Assembly: GCF_963667555.1 (NCBI RefSeq)
Contig: NZ_OY763421.1
Coordinates: 2,249,562-2,313,561 of the forward strand
Direction of reading: 5' to 3'
Length of the DNA: 64,000 nt
From: an uncultured Methanolobus sp.
GTDB taxonomy: Archaea > Halobacteriota > Methanosarcinia > Methanosarcinales > Methanosarcinaceae
Each line of letters opens with the position of its first letter. Position 1 is the stretch's first letter. Made by a program: the position numbers and the translations under genes. This document shows positions 15,941-25,830 of this stretch, piece by piece. The notes beneath the pieces were generated by a model that was not told the DNA's origin, made no database searches, and saw nothing but the letters and a program-made list of their open reading frames with translations.

Positions 15941-18622
15941 GTGGAACAGGAGAATGGAAATCCCGATGAACTATTCACTGAAATGAAAAGTTCCAGAACC
16001 GGACTTTCCGAGCAGGAAGCACAGGAAAGGTTAGCAAGTTACGGAAAGAACGAGCTTACTGAAAAAAAGAAAACAACTGCACTTAAAGTATTTTTAGGGC
16101 AGTTCGTGAACCTGATAGTCTGGGTGCTTGCCGCTGCTGCTGTTATTTCCCTTGCAATTGGTGAGACCATTGACTTTATGGTAATTATGTTTACAATTGC
16201 CGTTGTCATAATACTTGGATTCATCCAGGAGTACAGGGCTGAAAAAGCCATGGAAGCTCTGAAAAGCATAGTACAACCTGAAACCACTGTGCTAAGGGAC
16301 AAGCATCTTCGAAAGATACTCACAGCTAATGTTGTTCCCGGAGATATTCTTGTTCTTGAAACCGGTGACAAAGTTCCTGCAGATGCTTTTGTCTTTGAAG
16401 CAGTTGCCCTGAAAATCGATGAGTCTTCCCTGACAGGAGAAAGCGTTCCCGTTGCTAAAACAGAGAACGAGGACATATTTGCCGGAACTCAGATCGTACA
16501 TGGAAAATGTAAGGCTCTTGTCACTTCAACCGGAATGAACACCAAGATAGGACAAATTGCAAAACTGATCCAGACCGGAGACGAGATCACACCGCTTCAG
16601 GCTAAGATAACAAAACTCTCCCTGACACTTGCATTCCTTGCGGTTCTTGCTTCTGCAATTACATTTGCTATCGGAATCTACATCGGAGCTCCGTTTGCAG
16701 ACATGCTCCTGATATCACTGGCACTGGCTGTGGCAGCTGTACCGGAAGGACTACCGCTAACGCTAACAATAACACTTGCATACGGCATGAAAAAGATGGC
16801 AGGGCATAATGCCATAATCCGAAAAATGCTTGCTGTGGAAACGCTTGGTTCAACCACGATAATATGTACCGATAAAACCGGCACACTCACCCGAAATGAA
16901 ATGACAGTGGAAAAACTGTTTGTCAGCGAGACAGAAGTTGAAGTTACCGGTTCAGGATACATTCCTAAAGGAGATTTCCTGAAACGCGGAAACAGTGTTA
17001 ATGTAACTAAGGACAGGACAACACTTGATCTTCTCAGGGGAATCACGCTTTGTAACAATTCTGCCATTGAAAAGAAAGGTGAGAAATGGGAAGTTGTTGG
17101 TGACCCCACTGAAATTGCCCTTACTGTTGCCGCTGCGAAAGCGGATCTATGGAAGGACGAACTGGATAAAGATTACGAGATGACAGAGGAGATAGTGTTC
17201 ACCTCGGAAAGAAAGATAATGACAACTATCCACAAAACGGAAAGCGGGTTTATATCTTTTACAAAAGGCGCACCTGAATTTGTTCTCCCGCAATGTAGTG
17301 CAATAGAGAAAAACGGAGAACGCTTCTCACTCACGGAAAAGGACAGGGAGCTTATACTGGATAAGAACCTTGAATTTGCAAGTTCTGCCTATCGTGTACT
17401 GGCTGTGGCCTGCAAGGAAGAGCCTGCAGGAAATGACACCGATAAGTTTGAAAAGGACATGATATTCCTTGGACTTGTGGCAATGATAGACCCTCCACGA
17501 GAGGAAGCAAAGGAAGCCGTTGCAATGTGCAGAAAAGCCGGTATCAAAGTAATAATGATAACCGGGGACAATCAGGAAACTGCAAAGGCTATTGGAAGGA
17601 ATATCGGTCTGTTTGATGGCAAAGGTGGTTGCGGGGTTTATGAAGATGAAAAACTTCGCCGCATAGCAGAGGACTGTGCAGTCACGGGAGAGGAGCTTGA
17701 AGAGCTCGACGATGAGGAGTTTGGCGTTATAGTTGAAAACATAAATATCTACGCCAGGACAATGCCGGAACAGAAACTCAGGATAGTAGATGCCCTGCAG
17801 AAAAAAGGACATATCGTTGCAATGACAGGAGATGGTGTGAACGATGCGCCGGCACTTAAAAAAGCTGACATTGGCATTGCGATGGGAATTAAAGGAACTG
17901 ACGTTGCGAAAGAATCCAGCGTTATGATACTTCAGGATGACAATTTTGCATCCATCGTTGAAGCTGTACGCGGCGGCAGGACCATTTACAATAACATTGA
18001 GAAATTCATAACCTACCTGATATCAAGGAATTTTATGCTCATAATACTGATCATGGCAGGCATCACTTTCCTTGGATTTGATCTTATACCGCTGCTTGCA
18101 CTTCAGATACTTTTCATCAACATGTTCAATGAGATAATGCCTGCCGTATCCCTTGGACTTGATCCGGCAACAGAAGGGATAATGACAATGCCCCCAAGGG
18201 ATCCGAACGATAATTTCCTGAAAAAGCGTAATCTATTCCTTGTGATAACGCTGGCGCTTGCAATGGGAATTGCATCGTACCTTGTGTTTGAGATGAGCGA
18301 TCCCGTAGCTGATACGACCATGGCAAGAACACTTACATTTGCCACCGTTGTAAGTATGATACTGTTCATACCGCTGTCATTCAGGTCACTTGATAGATCA
18401 GTATTCAGTATTGGAATATTCAGCAACCGTTTGATGATAGCCGGCGTTACAGCTACTTTCTTTGCGACCATGTCGGTCATGTACATTCCAAAGTTGAATG
18501 CTGCATTCGGGTTGGTTGCACTCTCACCGTCCGAATGGATAATGCCTGTGGCTGTGGCGTTTGTGACATTCCTCTTTGCAGAAGGACTAAAATTAGCTAC
18601 AGCAGCAGCCACTAAAAAGTAA
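15941..18622 (+). CDS. P-type cation-transporting ATPase, type II (calcium pump-like)
   Basis: An 893-residue membrane ATPase: actuator motif SLTGESVPV, membrane segment AVAAVPEGLPLTLTITLAYGMKKM, phosphorylation motif CTDKTGTLTRNEMT, hinge TGDGVNDAPALKKADIGIAMG, and six C-terminal helices. The PEGLP segment and the N-terminal cation ATPase domain place it in the Ca2+ pump group, closest in pattern to plasma-membrane (PMCA-like) Ca2+ ATPases; substrate other than Ca2+ is possible. The gene starts with GTG 15941, preceded by AGGGGAGAAG. It lies 67 bases after the PfkB gene. Confidence 0.9.
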   Translation: MEQENGNPDELFTEMKSSRTGLSEQEAQERLASYGKNELTEKKKTTALKVFLGQFVNLIVWVLAAAAVISLAIGETIDFMVIMFTIAVVIILGFIQEYRAEKAMEALKSIVQPETTVLRDKHLRKILTANVVPGDILVLETGDKVPADAFVFEAVALKIDESSLTGESVPVAKTENEDIFAGTQIVHGKCKALVTSTGMNTKIGQIAKLIQTGDEITPLQAKITKLSLTLAFLAVLASAITFAIGIYIGAPFADMLLISLALAVAAVPEGLPLTLTITLAYGMKKMAGHNAIIRKMLAVETLGSTTIICTDKTGTLTRNEMTVEKLFVSETEVEVTGSGYIPKGDFLKRGNSVNVTKDRTTLDLLRGITLCNNSAIEKKGEKWEVVGDPTEIALTVAAAKADLWKDELDKDYEMTEEIVFTSERKIMTTIHKTESGFISFTKGAPEFVLPQCSAIEKNGERFSLTEKDRELILDKNLEFASSAYRVLAVACKEEPAGNDTDKFEKDMIFLGLVAMIDPPREEAKEAVAMCRKAGIKVIMITGDNQETAKAIGRNIGLFDGKGGCGVYEDEKLRRIAEDCAVTGEELEELDDEEFGVIVENINIYARTMPEQKLRIVDALQKKGHIVAMTGDGVNDAPALKKADIGIAMGIKGTDVAKESSVMILQDDNFASIVEAVRGGRTIYNNIEKFITYLISRNFMLIILIMAGITFLGFDLIPLLALQILFINMFNEIMPAVSLGLDPATEGIMTMPPRDPNDNFLKKRNLFLVITLALAMGIASYLVFEMSDPVADTTMARTLTFATVVSMILFIPLSFRSLDRSVFSIGIFSNRLMIAGVTATFFATMSVMYIPKLNAAFGLVALSPSEWIMPVAVAFVTFLFAEGLKLATAAATKK

Positions 18623-18683
18623 GGGCTTTGATTTATAATAATTTATTTATATTTTAATGCCTATTACTAACTGGTGATAGTTT

Positions 18684-19091
18684 ATGGCACTTATTACATG
18701 GTCAGACAAATACAGTATTCAGATCAAAGAAATCGATGACCAGCACAAAGTCCTTGTGGGTATGATAAACGACCTTCATGATGCAATGAAAAATGCAAAG
18801 AGCAGGGAAGTAACTCTTGATATCATAAACAAGATGGCGGAGTATACGAAATTCCATTTCTCGACCGAAGAAAAATACATGAAACGCTTTGGTTATCTGG
18901 ATTACGAAGAGCACAAAATGGAACACGAAAAATTCGTGGAGAAGGTTCTTGCTTTCAAAAAAGACTATGAGAATGAGAAAGCAGGCATCAGTTATGAGAT
19001 CCTGAATTTCCTCAAGGACTGGCTTGTGGGTCATATCCAGGGCACTGACAAAAAATATGCAGCACTTTTTATTGAAAAGGGTATTAAATAA
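18684..19091 (+). CDS. Bacteriohemerythrin
   Basis: Single-domain O2-binding diiron protein of 135 residues. All seven ligands are visible: H21, H58, E62, H77, H81, H117 and D122 (DDQHK; HFSTEEKYM; YEEHKMEHEKF; HIQGTDKKY). In microaerotolerant organisms such proteins deliver or sense oxygen. The start has GGTGA upstream. It is about 60 bases after the P-type ATPase stop and fits with the oxygen-defence genes earlier in the window. Confidence 0.92.
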   Translation: MALITWSDKYSIQIKEIDDQHKVLVGMINDLHDAMKNAKSREVTLDIINKMAEYTKFHFSTEEKYMKRFGYLDYEEHKMEHEKFVEKVLAFKKDYENEKAGISYEILNFLKDWLVGHIQGTDKKYAALFIEKGIK

Positions 19092-19150
19092 ACCTGAGAT
19101 AACTCTTTTCTAATTTTATTTTAATTTACTGATTCGTAGTCAAAACATAT

Positions 19151-19170
19151 TAATTAGTTAAGCCTAATTA
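19151..19170. promoter_or_regulatory. Perfect palindromic operator before the ArsR gene
   Basis: TAATTAG (19151-19157) and CTAATTA (19164-19170) flank a 6-base spacer and end 8 bases before the ArsR ATG. A dyad at a repressor's own start suggests autoregulation. Confidence 0.65.
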
Positions 19171-19178
19171 TTCAGAAG

Positions 19179-19532
19179 ATGACAGATCAGAATATAGAAA
19201 TAATCCAGGAACCTTACATTCTTCCGGACGCAACTTCACTGAAAGTTCACACTGTCATGAAAGAGAATGTAGACAACCTTGTGTCTGTTTTCAAAGTACT
19301 GTCCGATCCTGTCAGGATACGAATTCTTAAAGCACTTCAGGTAACCGAACTTTGCGTATGTGTGCTTGTTGAGATAACAGATTACAAACACTCTGCACTC
19401 TCATACCACCTGAAACTCCTGAAGGATGCAGACCTTGTGGATTCAAGAAGGGATAAGAATTTTCAGATATATTATCTCACAGAAACCGGAGATAAATTAT
19501 TGAGGAGCATTAACTCCTCATTCAAAAAATGA
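19179..19532 (+). CDS. ArsR-family metal-responsive repressor
   Basis: A 117-residue winged-helix protein. The recognition region is VFKVLSDPVRIRILKALQVTELCVCVLVEI, with the ELCVC metal-binding motif (57-61) of arsenic/cadmium-type ArsR proteins on the recognition helix alpha-3, and a C-terminal YHLKLLKDADLVDSRRDKNFQIYYL wing. It would leave DNA on binding arsenite or another thiophilic metal. No efflux gene sits beside it: hemerythrin is upstream and nikR is convergent. The nearby palindrome is the best candidate target. Confidence 0.88.
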   Translation: MTDQNIEIIQEPYILPDATSLKVHTVMKENVDNLVSVFKVLSDPVRIRILKALQVTELCVCVLVEITDYKHSALSYHLKLLKDADLVDSRRDKNFQIYYLTETGDKLLRSINSSFKK

Positions 19533-19559
19533 GATCTAATTAAAGACTTATTTATAAAT

Positions 19560-19982
19560 TCATATTTTTTCAGCAGGGAGTGCTGTGTTGAGCTTGACGT
19601 AATTGACACCTTTTAGCGCCATTGTCCTTTCTGCAACTGCTTTTACTTCCTCTCCTTCACCATCAAGAATTATGACCTCAAGACAGTTATCATGGTCAAG
19701 ATGGATGTGGACGGAAGACTTTATAATATGAGAGTAATCATGCTGTATCTCGGTGAGAGCGCTTGAAAGGCCACGCTTGGTATGGTCGTAGATCAATGTG
19801 ATCGTGCCGACGCGCCTGCCTTTAACGTCGCTCATCCATTCATAATGAGTAATGTAGTTCCTGATAGAATCTCTGATTCCTTCAGAACGGGATGAATAAC
19901 CCCTTTGTTCAATGATAGAATCAAACTTAGTAAGAAGATTTTCGGGAAGCGATACCCCAATACGCATAAGTTCCTGTTCCAT
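19560..19982 (-). CDS. nikR: Nickel-responsive regulator NikR
   Basis: A 140-residue ribbon-helix-helix repressor with ACT-like nickel-binding domain. The DNA-binding strand is [15 protein letters not shown]; the Ni site ligands are all present with canonical spacing: H81, H92, H94 and C100 ([15 protein letters not shown]). The start at 19982 has AGGTGA plus 5 bases upstream; an in-frame GTG at 19991 overlaps that site. Candidate targets in this window are the NicO gene and cbiMNQO, since both carry nickel or cobalt. Confidence 0.93.
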   Translation of the reverse strand: MEQELMRIGVSLPENLLTKFDSIIEQRGYSSRSEGIRDSIRNYITHYEWMSDVKGRRVGTITLIYDHTKRGLSSALTEIQHDYSHIIKSSVHIHLDHDNCLEVIILDGEGEEVKAVAERTMALKGVNYVKLNTALPAEKI

Positions 19983-20053
19983 ATGATTCACCTATAAAAT
20001 AATCAAACACAATAAACATAGTAATAATCAATACAGTACTATAATAACATTTA

Positions 20054-20081
20054 GTATGCATTTCTAGTACATAAATGATAC
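20054..20081. promoter_or_regulatory. Imperfect dyad in the nikR-purC divergent region
   Basis: GTATGCATTT (20054-20063) and AAATGATAC (20073-20081) form a dyad with one bulged base. NikR sites are GTATGA-type dyads, but spacing differs here, so assignment to NikR is only a guess. Confidence 0.3.
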
Positions 20082-20159
20082 ATTAATTAAGACATAAATA
20101 ATTATAGGACATCTATATAATAAATAATCAATAACAATACTGCTAAAAGGATGATGCAG

Positions 20160-20873
20160 ATGAAAACAGAAGAATTATACTCAGGAAAAGCAAAGACCAT
20201 CTACAGGACCGAAGACCCTGAAAAGTTGATTTCAGTGTTCAGAGACAGCCTTACTGCATTTGACGGCAAGAAGAAGAGTGAAGCTGCAAACAAAGGCTAT
20301 TACAATGCCCAGATTTCCAGAAAGATCTTTGAAATGCTCGAAGAAGAAGGTATTCCAACACACTACCTTGGCATGGAATCCGGCAACGAGATGCTTGTCC
20401 GTGCTGTAGAGATCATACTTATTGAAGTGATCCCAAGGAACATCGCAGCAGGTTCAATCACCCGCAAATACCCAATAAAGGAAGGAACTGTTTTCAAAAC
20501 ACCTGTACTTGTCATGGATTACAAGAGTGATGAACACGGCGACCCTATGTTAAACGAGGACATCGCTGTTGCAATGGGAGTTGCTACCTATGAAGAGATA
20601 GCACAAATACGCGAGATGGCTCTTAAGGTCAATGAGATACTGAAGACCTATCTTGATGAGAAAGGATTCCTGCTCCCTGACTTTAAACTTGAGTTCGGAA
20701 GACTTGATGGAAAGATCGTTGTTGCCGATGAGATATCATGTGACACATGCCGCCTCTGGGACAAGAGCACAGGCAAATCAATGGACAAGGACATTTTCCG
20801 CTTTGACAAGGGTGACCTTTCAAAAGCATACGAAGAAGTTGCAAGGCGTATCGTACCGGAAATATTCGAATAA
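20160..20873 (+). CDS. purC: Phosphoribosylaminoimidazole-succinocarboxamide synthase
   Basis: ATP-dependent addition of aspartate to CAIR in purine synthesis. The 237-residue protein starts [18 protein letters not shown] and contains the family signatures [13 protein letters not shown]-like ([12 protein letters not shown] region) and [26 protein letters not shown] take ATG 20160 rather than 20151 because AAAAGGATG lies at the right distance and the family begins there. The purine gene purL lies 8 kb away; this one is followed after 25 bases by a CrtI-like gene. Confidence 0.94.
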   Translation: MKTEELYSGKAKTIYRTEDPEKLISVFRDSLTAFDGKKKSEAANKGYYNAQISRKIFEMLEEEGIPTHYLGMESGNEMLVRAVEIILIEVIPRNIAAGSITRKYPIKEGTVFKTPVLVMDYKSDEHGDPMLNEDIAVAMGVATYEEIAQIREMALKVNEILKTYLDEKGFLLPDFKLEFGRLDGKIVVADEISCDTCRLWDKSTGKSMDKDIFRFDKGDLSKAYEEVARRIVPEIFE

Positions 20874-20898
20874 GAGCATATCGTAATGAGGGGAAATG

Positions 20899-22347
20899 AT
20901 GGAAAATTACGATGTGATAGTTGTAGGTGCCGGTATAAGCGGACTCTTATCCGCACTCACTCTATCCAAACACGGCAACAGAGTACTTGTTCTTGAAAAA
21001 AGCAAATTTGTTGGCGGCAACTGTAACAGCTACATGGTTGATGGTTTCCAGGTAGACACAGGCGCTCACGCCATTACACATCTTGAAGTCGGGCCTCTTA
21101 GAAGGCTCATGGATAACTATTTTGATTACCTGCCAGTCTTTGAGGACTATGGCAATTATTTTGTGAGAACAAAAGATCATTTCATGAAAGTACCTTCCAA
21201 TGTGAAGGAATTTGTCACATTCGATGTTCTCCCACGCAAGGACAGGATCGTTCTCACGCAGGCTATTACCAAAGCGCTCACACTTTCCACATTCGGAACT
21301 GATCTTTCCAGGGAATCCGTGTATGAGTTCATGCCAACAAACCTGACAGCAGATACATACGATTTTATAGACACTATCTGCCACTTCCTTTCCGGCAAGG
21401 ACATGAAGCAGACATCAGCGCAGAGAATCCTCACAGGAAGCAGTTTTGTAAGGGACAGTGTTCCTGAGGAACAGCTTGAAAGCATCCTGAAACACAATGA
21501 AAAGACAAGCCTGGAACCTGTGCCAAAATCATTCCTGCCACCGAATGTACATACTTCCCTTCAGGCAAAACTGACCAAAGTCTCCAATCCGTTCACATCA
21601 CTTGGAAGACTTGCCACTAACAAAGTGAGCTATTCTCAGGGATATCCCAGAAAGGGACTGAAAGGCATACTTAACGCAGTCCTGTTCTCACTGCCAAATA
21701 CCGTTGAGATAAAGACCGACTGTGAAGTGAAGAAGATAATCACTGAAAGAGGGAAAGTAGTCGGTGTTGAAGCTGATGAGGTATACATGGCGGACAAAGT
21801 GATCTACACAGGATTTGTCACAGACCTTCCACAAATGATCGAAAGCCTTCCAAATACCTATATTCAGGACCTGAAGAGAGTTGCACATACAAAGAGCCTG
21901 ACCATATGGACTGGACTTGACTCAGTAGTAGATGAATTCAATTACATCGGTTCTGAGATCTGGTTCAAGGATTCGCCATACTGGGCAATGCCTATAAGCA
22001 ACTATGACACCTCCCTGGCACCTAAGGGAAAACAGCTCGTTGGTTTTTCGTTCATTCTCGATGCTGTTGATAATGAAGACCTGCAGATCAAAAAAGCATA
22101 TGACACAATATACAAGGCGATCCCGGGAATTGAAGACCACATCGAAATGACACACAACCAGATCACGGTTCCTGAAAAAGCAGCGGTTACCATTGATGGC
22201 TACTTTGCAGATGTGAGAACACCTATCAAGGGGTTATATGCTGCCGGAACTGATACGGATAAAAGAAGTATGGGTGTGACCCGTGCAGCTTATTCTGTTG
22301 TGGAATTGCTGAAAAAGATGAGTGAAGACAACTGCCTTCACAAATAA
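20899..22347 (+). CDS. CrtI/phytoene desaturase-like FAD oxidoreductase
   Basis: A 482-residue FAD-binding amine oxidase/CrtI family enzyme. The dinucleotide motif VIVVGAGISGLLSALTLSKHG is at the N-terminus, then EKSKFVGGNCNSYMVDGFQVDTGAHAI; the C-terminal FAD motif is IKGLYAAGTDTDKRSMGVTRA. Substrates of archaeal members are mostly unknown (carotenoid or isoprenoid saturation/desaturation, or other lipids). GAGGGGAA is the binding site; the second of two adjacent ATGs (20899) fits the spacing. Likely cotranscribed with purC by proximity only. Confidence 0.8.
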   Translation: MENYDVIVVGAGISGLLSALTLSKHGNRVLVLEKSKFVGGNCNSYMVDGFQVDTGAHAITHLEVGPLRRLMDNYFDYLPVFEDYGNYFVRTKDHFMKVPSNVKEFVTFDVLPRKDRIVLTQAITKALTLSTFGTDLSRESVYEFMPTNLTADTYDFIDTICHFLSGKDMKQTSAQRILTGSSFVRDSVPEEQLESILKHNEKTSLEPVPKSFLPPNVHTSLQAKLTKVSNPFTSLGRLATNKVSYSQGYPRKGLKGILNAVLFSLPNTVEIKTDCEVKKIITERGKVVGVEADEVYMADKVIYTGFVTDLPQMIESLPNTYIQDLKRVAHTKSLTIWTGLDSVVDEFNYIGSEIWFKDSPYWAMPISNYDTSLAPKGKQLVGFSFILDAVDNEDLQIKKAYDTIYKAIPGIEDHIEMTHNQITVPEKAAVTIDGYFADVRTPIKGLYAAGTDTDKRSMGVTRAAYSVVELLKKMSEDNCLHK

Positions 22348-22374
22348 GAAAAATATACTGAAAAAATAAAAGCT

Positions 22375-22395
22375 TGAGAAGGTTTTACCTTCTCA
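22375..22395. terminator. Bidirectional hairpin terminator
   Basis: TGAGAAGG (22375-22382) and CCTTCTCA (22388-22395) enclose TTTTA. It lies between the convergent CrtI-like and DUF47 genes and overlaps the last codons of the latter. Confidence 0.6.
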
Positions 22396-23077
22396 GGATC
22401 ATTGTCCTTAACCTGTCGGCTGCATGCTCGGCCTTATCTGCAATGTCGCCTATGCCTCTTACAAGACGGGCAAGGTGATAGACACCAAGCGCGCCAATGA
22501 CATCCTCATTGCTGAATATCTGTTTGACAAGTTCTTTTTCGATGACATCGACCTGATGCTCCATCTCCTCTACTTTTGTTACAAGATGGAGTGTGTCTTC
22601 TACATCCCTTTTGCTGAAAGAGGTTTCCAGAAGTTCACCCAGTGTTGATACAAGATCCTCGTAAAGCTCCACTGTTTCAAGTGTCTTTTTCATAAGTTCA
22701 TTAAAACCTGTGCGGATCTCATCGGGAGCATCAAATTTCCTCACTGTGAGCCAGAATGCAACTTCCTGGGCATCATCAGATATCGAATCCTGTGGTTTCA
22801 GGAAATTGAGCAGATCATTTGCATGTACAGGAAGCATGATAGAAGAGGATAGTTCAGAACGGATGGTCTGTTTGATAACATCTGCCTCATGCTCAATTAC
22901 ATCGATCTCCCTGTTCAGAGCTTCGACCTTTTCCATATCACCATTGCAGTAAGCCTGCACGGATTCATTGAGTTTTCTTACACAATCCCCGCCTTTGTTG
23001 GCATGCATAACAAGAGGCTTGAAAGGTGAGCTTGCAAATACATTCAATACGGAACGAATATACTCTTTTCTGATCAT
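22385..23077 (-). CDS. DUF47 (PhoU-like) phosphate transport accessory protein
   Basis: A 230-residue helical protein of the DUF47/TIGR00153 family, related to PhoU and regularly paired with Pit transporters, whose activity it is thought to modulate. Helix-rich segments with repeated E/D-x-E patterns ([20 protein letters not shown]) are metal-binding in PhoU-like folds. The ATG overlaps the pit stop by 4 bases (ATGA), showing translational coupling. Confidence 0.87.
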   Translation of the reverse strand: MIRKEYIRSVLNVFASSPFKPLVMHANKGGDCVRKLNESVQAYCNGDMEKVEALNREIDVIEHEADVIKQTIRSELSSSIMLPVHANDLLNFLKPQDSISDDAQEVAFWLTVRKFDAPDEIRTGFNELMKKTLETVELYEDLVSTLGELLETSFSKRDVEDTLHLVTKVEEMEHQVDVIEKELVKQIFSNEDVIGALGVYHLARLVRGIGDIADKAEHAADRLRTMILRR

Positions 23078-24111
23078 ATTCCAACTCCCAACAGTCCCGC
23101 AAATATCAGTGCAGATGTAAGAGCTGCTACGGGTACGGTAACTATCCAGGAAACAACTATCTTTCCAATTACACTTAAATCAACCGCTGCAAGACCACCT
23201 GCAAGACCTACACCAATTACTGACCCTACAAGGGTGTGTGTGGTTGATATTGGTAATGAACTGTAACTATGAAGCACAACTACTGAAGCTGTTGCGAATT
23301 CTGCTGAAAAACCTCGGGTTGGAGTAAGTTCTGTGATACGTGTACCGATGGTCTCAATGACACGGTATCCCCATGTAGCCAGTCCGATAACCATTCCAAT
23401 ACCTCCAAGTACCATTACCCAGAGAGGAACGCTCACTCCTGCCATGTCAAGGGAATTGAGTCCTGCATAGATCGGACCGACTGCGTTTGCAACATCATTG
23501 GAACCATGTGCGAAGGCAATATAACATGCAGTCATTGTCTGTAAAATAACGAACTTCTTTTCTATGTTATAAGGATCATCGGTTTTCTGAAGAATGAAAT
23601 ATCGAATTATACTGAAAAGAACATAAGCAATTACAGCTCCAAGAAGAGGAGATACAAGCCAACTGCCAACGATCTTGGTTAGTACGGTCCATTTGATCTC
23701 GTTGTATCCGATCATTCCATAGTAGCCGGCCATCAGACCAAAACCAAGAACAGCACCTACTATTGAGTGTGTTGTGGATACAGGAAGATTATAGAATGTG
23801 GCAAGAGTGATCCAGAAACCTGCTGCAAGAATGGCTGCAAGCATACCTATGGCCACAAGATGAGGGTCTATTGCACTAATGGAATCAATTGGAACGATTC
23901 CCTTGGCGATGGTAGAAGTTACCCTCTTTCCAAAAAGTACAGCACCTCCGAACTCAAAAAGGCCTGCGATGATGATTACCTGTTTGATAGACAACGCACC
24001 GCTGCCTACTGACGTTCCCATGGCGTTTGCAAGGTCATTGGCACCGATATTCCATGCCATGTACAGACCTGCTGCAACCAGTAACAATACGAGAGGATCG
24101 AAAAGACTCAT
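23074..24111 (-). CDS. Inorganic phosphate (or sulfate) permease, Pit family
   Basis: A 345-residue membrane carrier with two copies of the PiT signature: [18 protein letters not shown] near the N-terminus and [16 protein letters not shown] in the middle. About ten membrane helices. Uptake of phosphate with H+ or Na+ is likely given the coupled DUF47 gene; some PiT members carry sulfate. Start: ATG 24111 or TTG 24117, two codons before, with GGAG upstream; the TTG has the better spacing. Confidence 0.9.
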   Translation of the reverse strand: MSLFDPLVLLLVAAGLYMAWNIGANDLANAMGTSVGSGALSIKQVIIIAGLFEFGGAVLFGKRVTSTIAKGIVPIDSISAIDPHLVAIGMLAAILAAGFWITLATFYNLPVSTTHSIVGAVLGFGLMAGYYGMIGYNEIKWTVLTKIVGSWLVSPLLGAVIAYVLFSIIRYFILQKTDDPYNIEKKFVILQTMTACYIAFAHGSNDVANAVGPIYAGLNSLDMAGVSVPLWVMVLGGIGMVIGLATWGYRVIETIGTRITELTPTRGFSAEFATASVVVLHSYSSLPISTTHTLVGSVIGVGLAGGLAAVDLSVIGKIVVSWIVTVPVAALTSALIFAGLLGVGI

Positions 24112-24215
24112 CGACAATATTCTCCACTATATAGATTTAGTATGGCAAAGGAAAACTGGAACATAAATGTGAGTACTATATACTATATAGGTATAAATAA
24201 AGTATATAGAACTAT

Positions 24216-25478
24216 TTAGAAGAAGGAATCCAGAGTTCTCTGATAACGGACATCAGGCAACATAGCCGCTTGATCCATCCATTTAGATTTCTCTGTCTTT
24301 AAACGACCGGAAATATTTGCAATTGCCTGTTCCACCGACCCGAACTTTTCAGGCTCTTTGCTGAAAGCTTCCCTTACACCTTCTCTTACAACCCATACTC
24401 CAAGAGGAGCCCAGTATTCAGGCCGGATCTCCCTTACCATGAAAACAGTAGCCTGTCTTCTTATGGATTTAAGATATTCAAGCGCGCCAAGCCGTGCCGC
24501 ATAATAACCGCCTGCAAGGTTGGAATATTTTGTTTTTCCTGCAAAACCCTCGTGATCTGCCTCTATCCAGGTGCTGCCGCCTGACCAGACCGTGCGGGGC
24601 ATCCACACTTCTATCAGCTCAAAAGAGAACATTCGGGGAATCAGGATTATCTCGAAATGGTTGCCAAAAACACCGCCGCTGAAAACAGTTACTTCGCTTA
24701 ACTGCTGGTAGTCCCGTATTTCGGTCAGAAGGTCTTTTCCAACCATGTCATCTACTGCTGTTATTGACCAGCGTGTTGGGACGAGTGTTCTTTCCTGACC
24801 CAAAAGACCGATGGAAAGCAGACGTGAGATATGTTCTGCGGGGATATTGCCATCCCAAAGCTCCGAGATGGCATCCTTTGCCAGAGCATCATCGTCATAG
24901 ACAAGAGAATCAACCTTTTTGGGTACTTTCGGATTTTCAGTTATATCGAACTTCTTGAGGTCGCCCGATGGACCCATAGGGGTCAGCACATTATCGAACT
25001 TGAGTTTGTTACTGATAGGTTTATTGAACCATGCTTCAGTATCCACCGGATTCTTAGAGAGAGCAAGCTCCTGGGATTTCTCAATCAGTGGATTGTCAGG
25101 AAAACGTGCTCTTTTCACATTGACCCCGGTATTTGCCCTTACAAGCTGGGAGCGGGAAGCAATGACATCCTGTATGCCCATTTTCAGCAATGCCTTTGGG
25201 TCTTCAAGCTGCATTGCATCGTCCCCGCAAAGCTGCGGAGGGATCATTGGCCCTGCCATCACATTAGGATAGTTGTGCCTGCCTACAAAAACAGATGGAG
25301 GAGATGCTCCGAATATGGATGTTTCTCCTGATGATACAGGGACCACTGATTCAATGGATTTGAATTTTTCAAGGATCGGGCAATATGGCCTTCCGCAGAG
25401 ACCTTTGCCCTTGCATTTTATGCAAAGATTAGGAGTCAATGACTTCAGCGTCTCCGCAAAGGATACAATATCCGGCAT
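24216..25478 (-). CDS. NreA-like archaeal DNA repair protein with PCNA-binding tail
   Basis: A 420-residue protein of the archaeal Nre family, implicated in repair after DNA damage with PCNA. A zinc-finger motif C19-x2-C22-x5-C28-x4-C33 opens the protein (LCIKCKGKGLCGRPYCP). The tail QRTLDSFF (413-420) is an exact PIP box for binding the sliding clamp. The gene starts inside the upstream HTH gene: ATG 25478 lies 50 bases before that gene's stop, in another frame. Nothing nearby suggests a dedicated partner apart from this HTH gene. Confidence 0.88.
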   Translation of the reverse strand: MPDIVSFAETLKSLTPNLCIKCKGKGLCGRPYCPILEKFKSIESVVPVSSGETSIFGASPPSVFVGRHNYPNVMAGPMIPPQLCGDDAMQLEDPKALLKMGIQDVIASRSQLVRANTGVNVKRARFPDNPLIEKSQELALSKNPVDTEAWFNKPISNKLKFDNVLTPMGPSGDLKKFDITENPKVPKKVDSLVYDDDALAKDAISELWDGNIPAEHISRLLSIGLLGQERTLVPTRWSITAVDDMVGKDLLTEIRDYQQLSEVTVFSGGVFGNHFEIILIPRMFSFELIEVWMPRTVWSGGSTWIEADHEGFAGKTKYSNLAGGYYAARLGALEYLKSIRRQATVFMVREIRPEYWAPLGVWVVREGVREAFSKEPEKFGSVEQAIANISGRLKTEKSKWMDQAAMLPDVRYQRTLDSFF

Positions 25479-25797
25479 CCGGCTCATTTTTGTTCAGCCA
25501 GCCGGAGCGCTGAACGAACTTGCACACGTTGCACATACCTGCAACCTGTTCCCGGGTGCTCATCCCTTCAATTAATCTTGCTGCAAATCTCTGTATCTCT
25601 TCCTGGGCTTCCTCTGAGAAATCCACCTCTGCGCCTCTTTTATCATTCAAATACTGAGACACAGCAGCCCTTGATAATTCAAGGATCTCTGCAACTTCCT
25701 GCTGGTTCTTTCCGTGTTCCCATATCATACATCTCGCAAGTTCTGCACGGATGGCAGGCAATACACGTTGAACCATGATCTCACATGTTGTTTTCAC
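25429..25797 (-). CDS. HTH regulator with C-terminal cysteine cluster
   Basis: A 122-residue protein: an XRE/sigma-like helix-turn-helix (NQQEVAEILELSRAAVSQYLNDKRG) followed by a C-terminal zinc or iron-sulfur site of pattern C-x2-C ... C-x2-C (MCNVCKF and YCILCGD). Archaeal homologues are annotated as predicted regulators; the metal site could sense redox state. Its 3' end overlaps the start of nreA by 50 bases in a different frame, so the two are cotranscribed, and its own regulation may include the repair gene. Confidence 0.8.
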   Translation of the reverse strand: MKTTCEIMVQRVLPAIRAELARCMIWEHGKNQQEVAEILELSRAAVSQYLNDKRGAEVDFSEEAQEEIQRFAARLIEGMSTREQVAGMCNVCKFVQRSGWLNKNEPDAGYCILCGDAEVIDS

Positions 25798-25830
25798 AGA
25801 AAGTCACCTTTTTTGTAAGTATTAGTATTG

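Noticed and set aside
16039-16476. Antisense frame in the P-type ATPase gene
   Set aside because: Shadow of the ATPase; no start signal.
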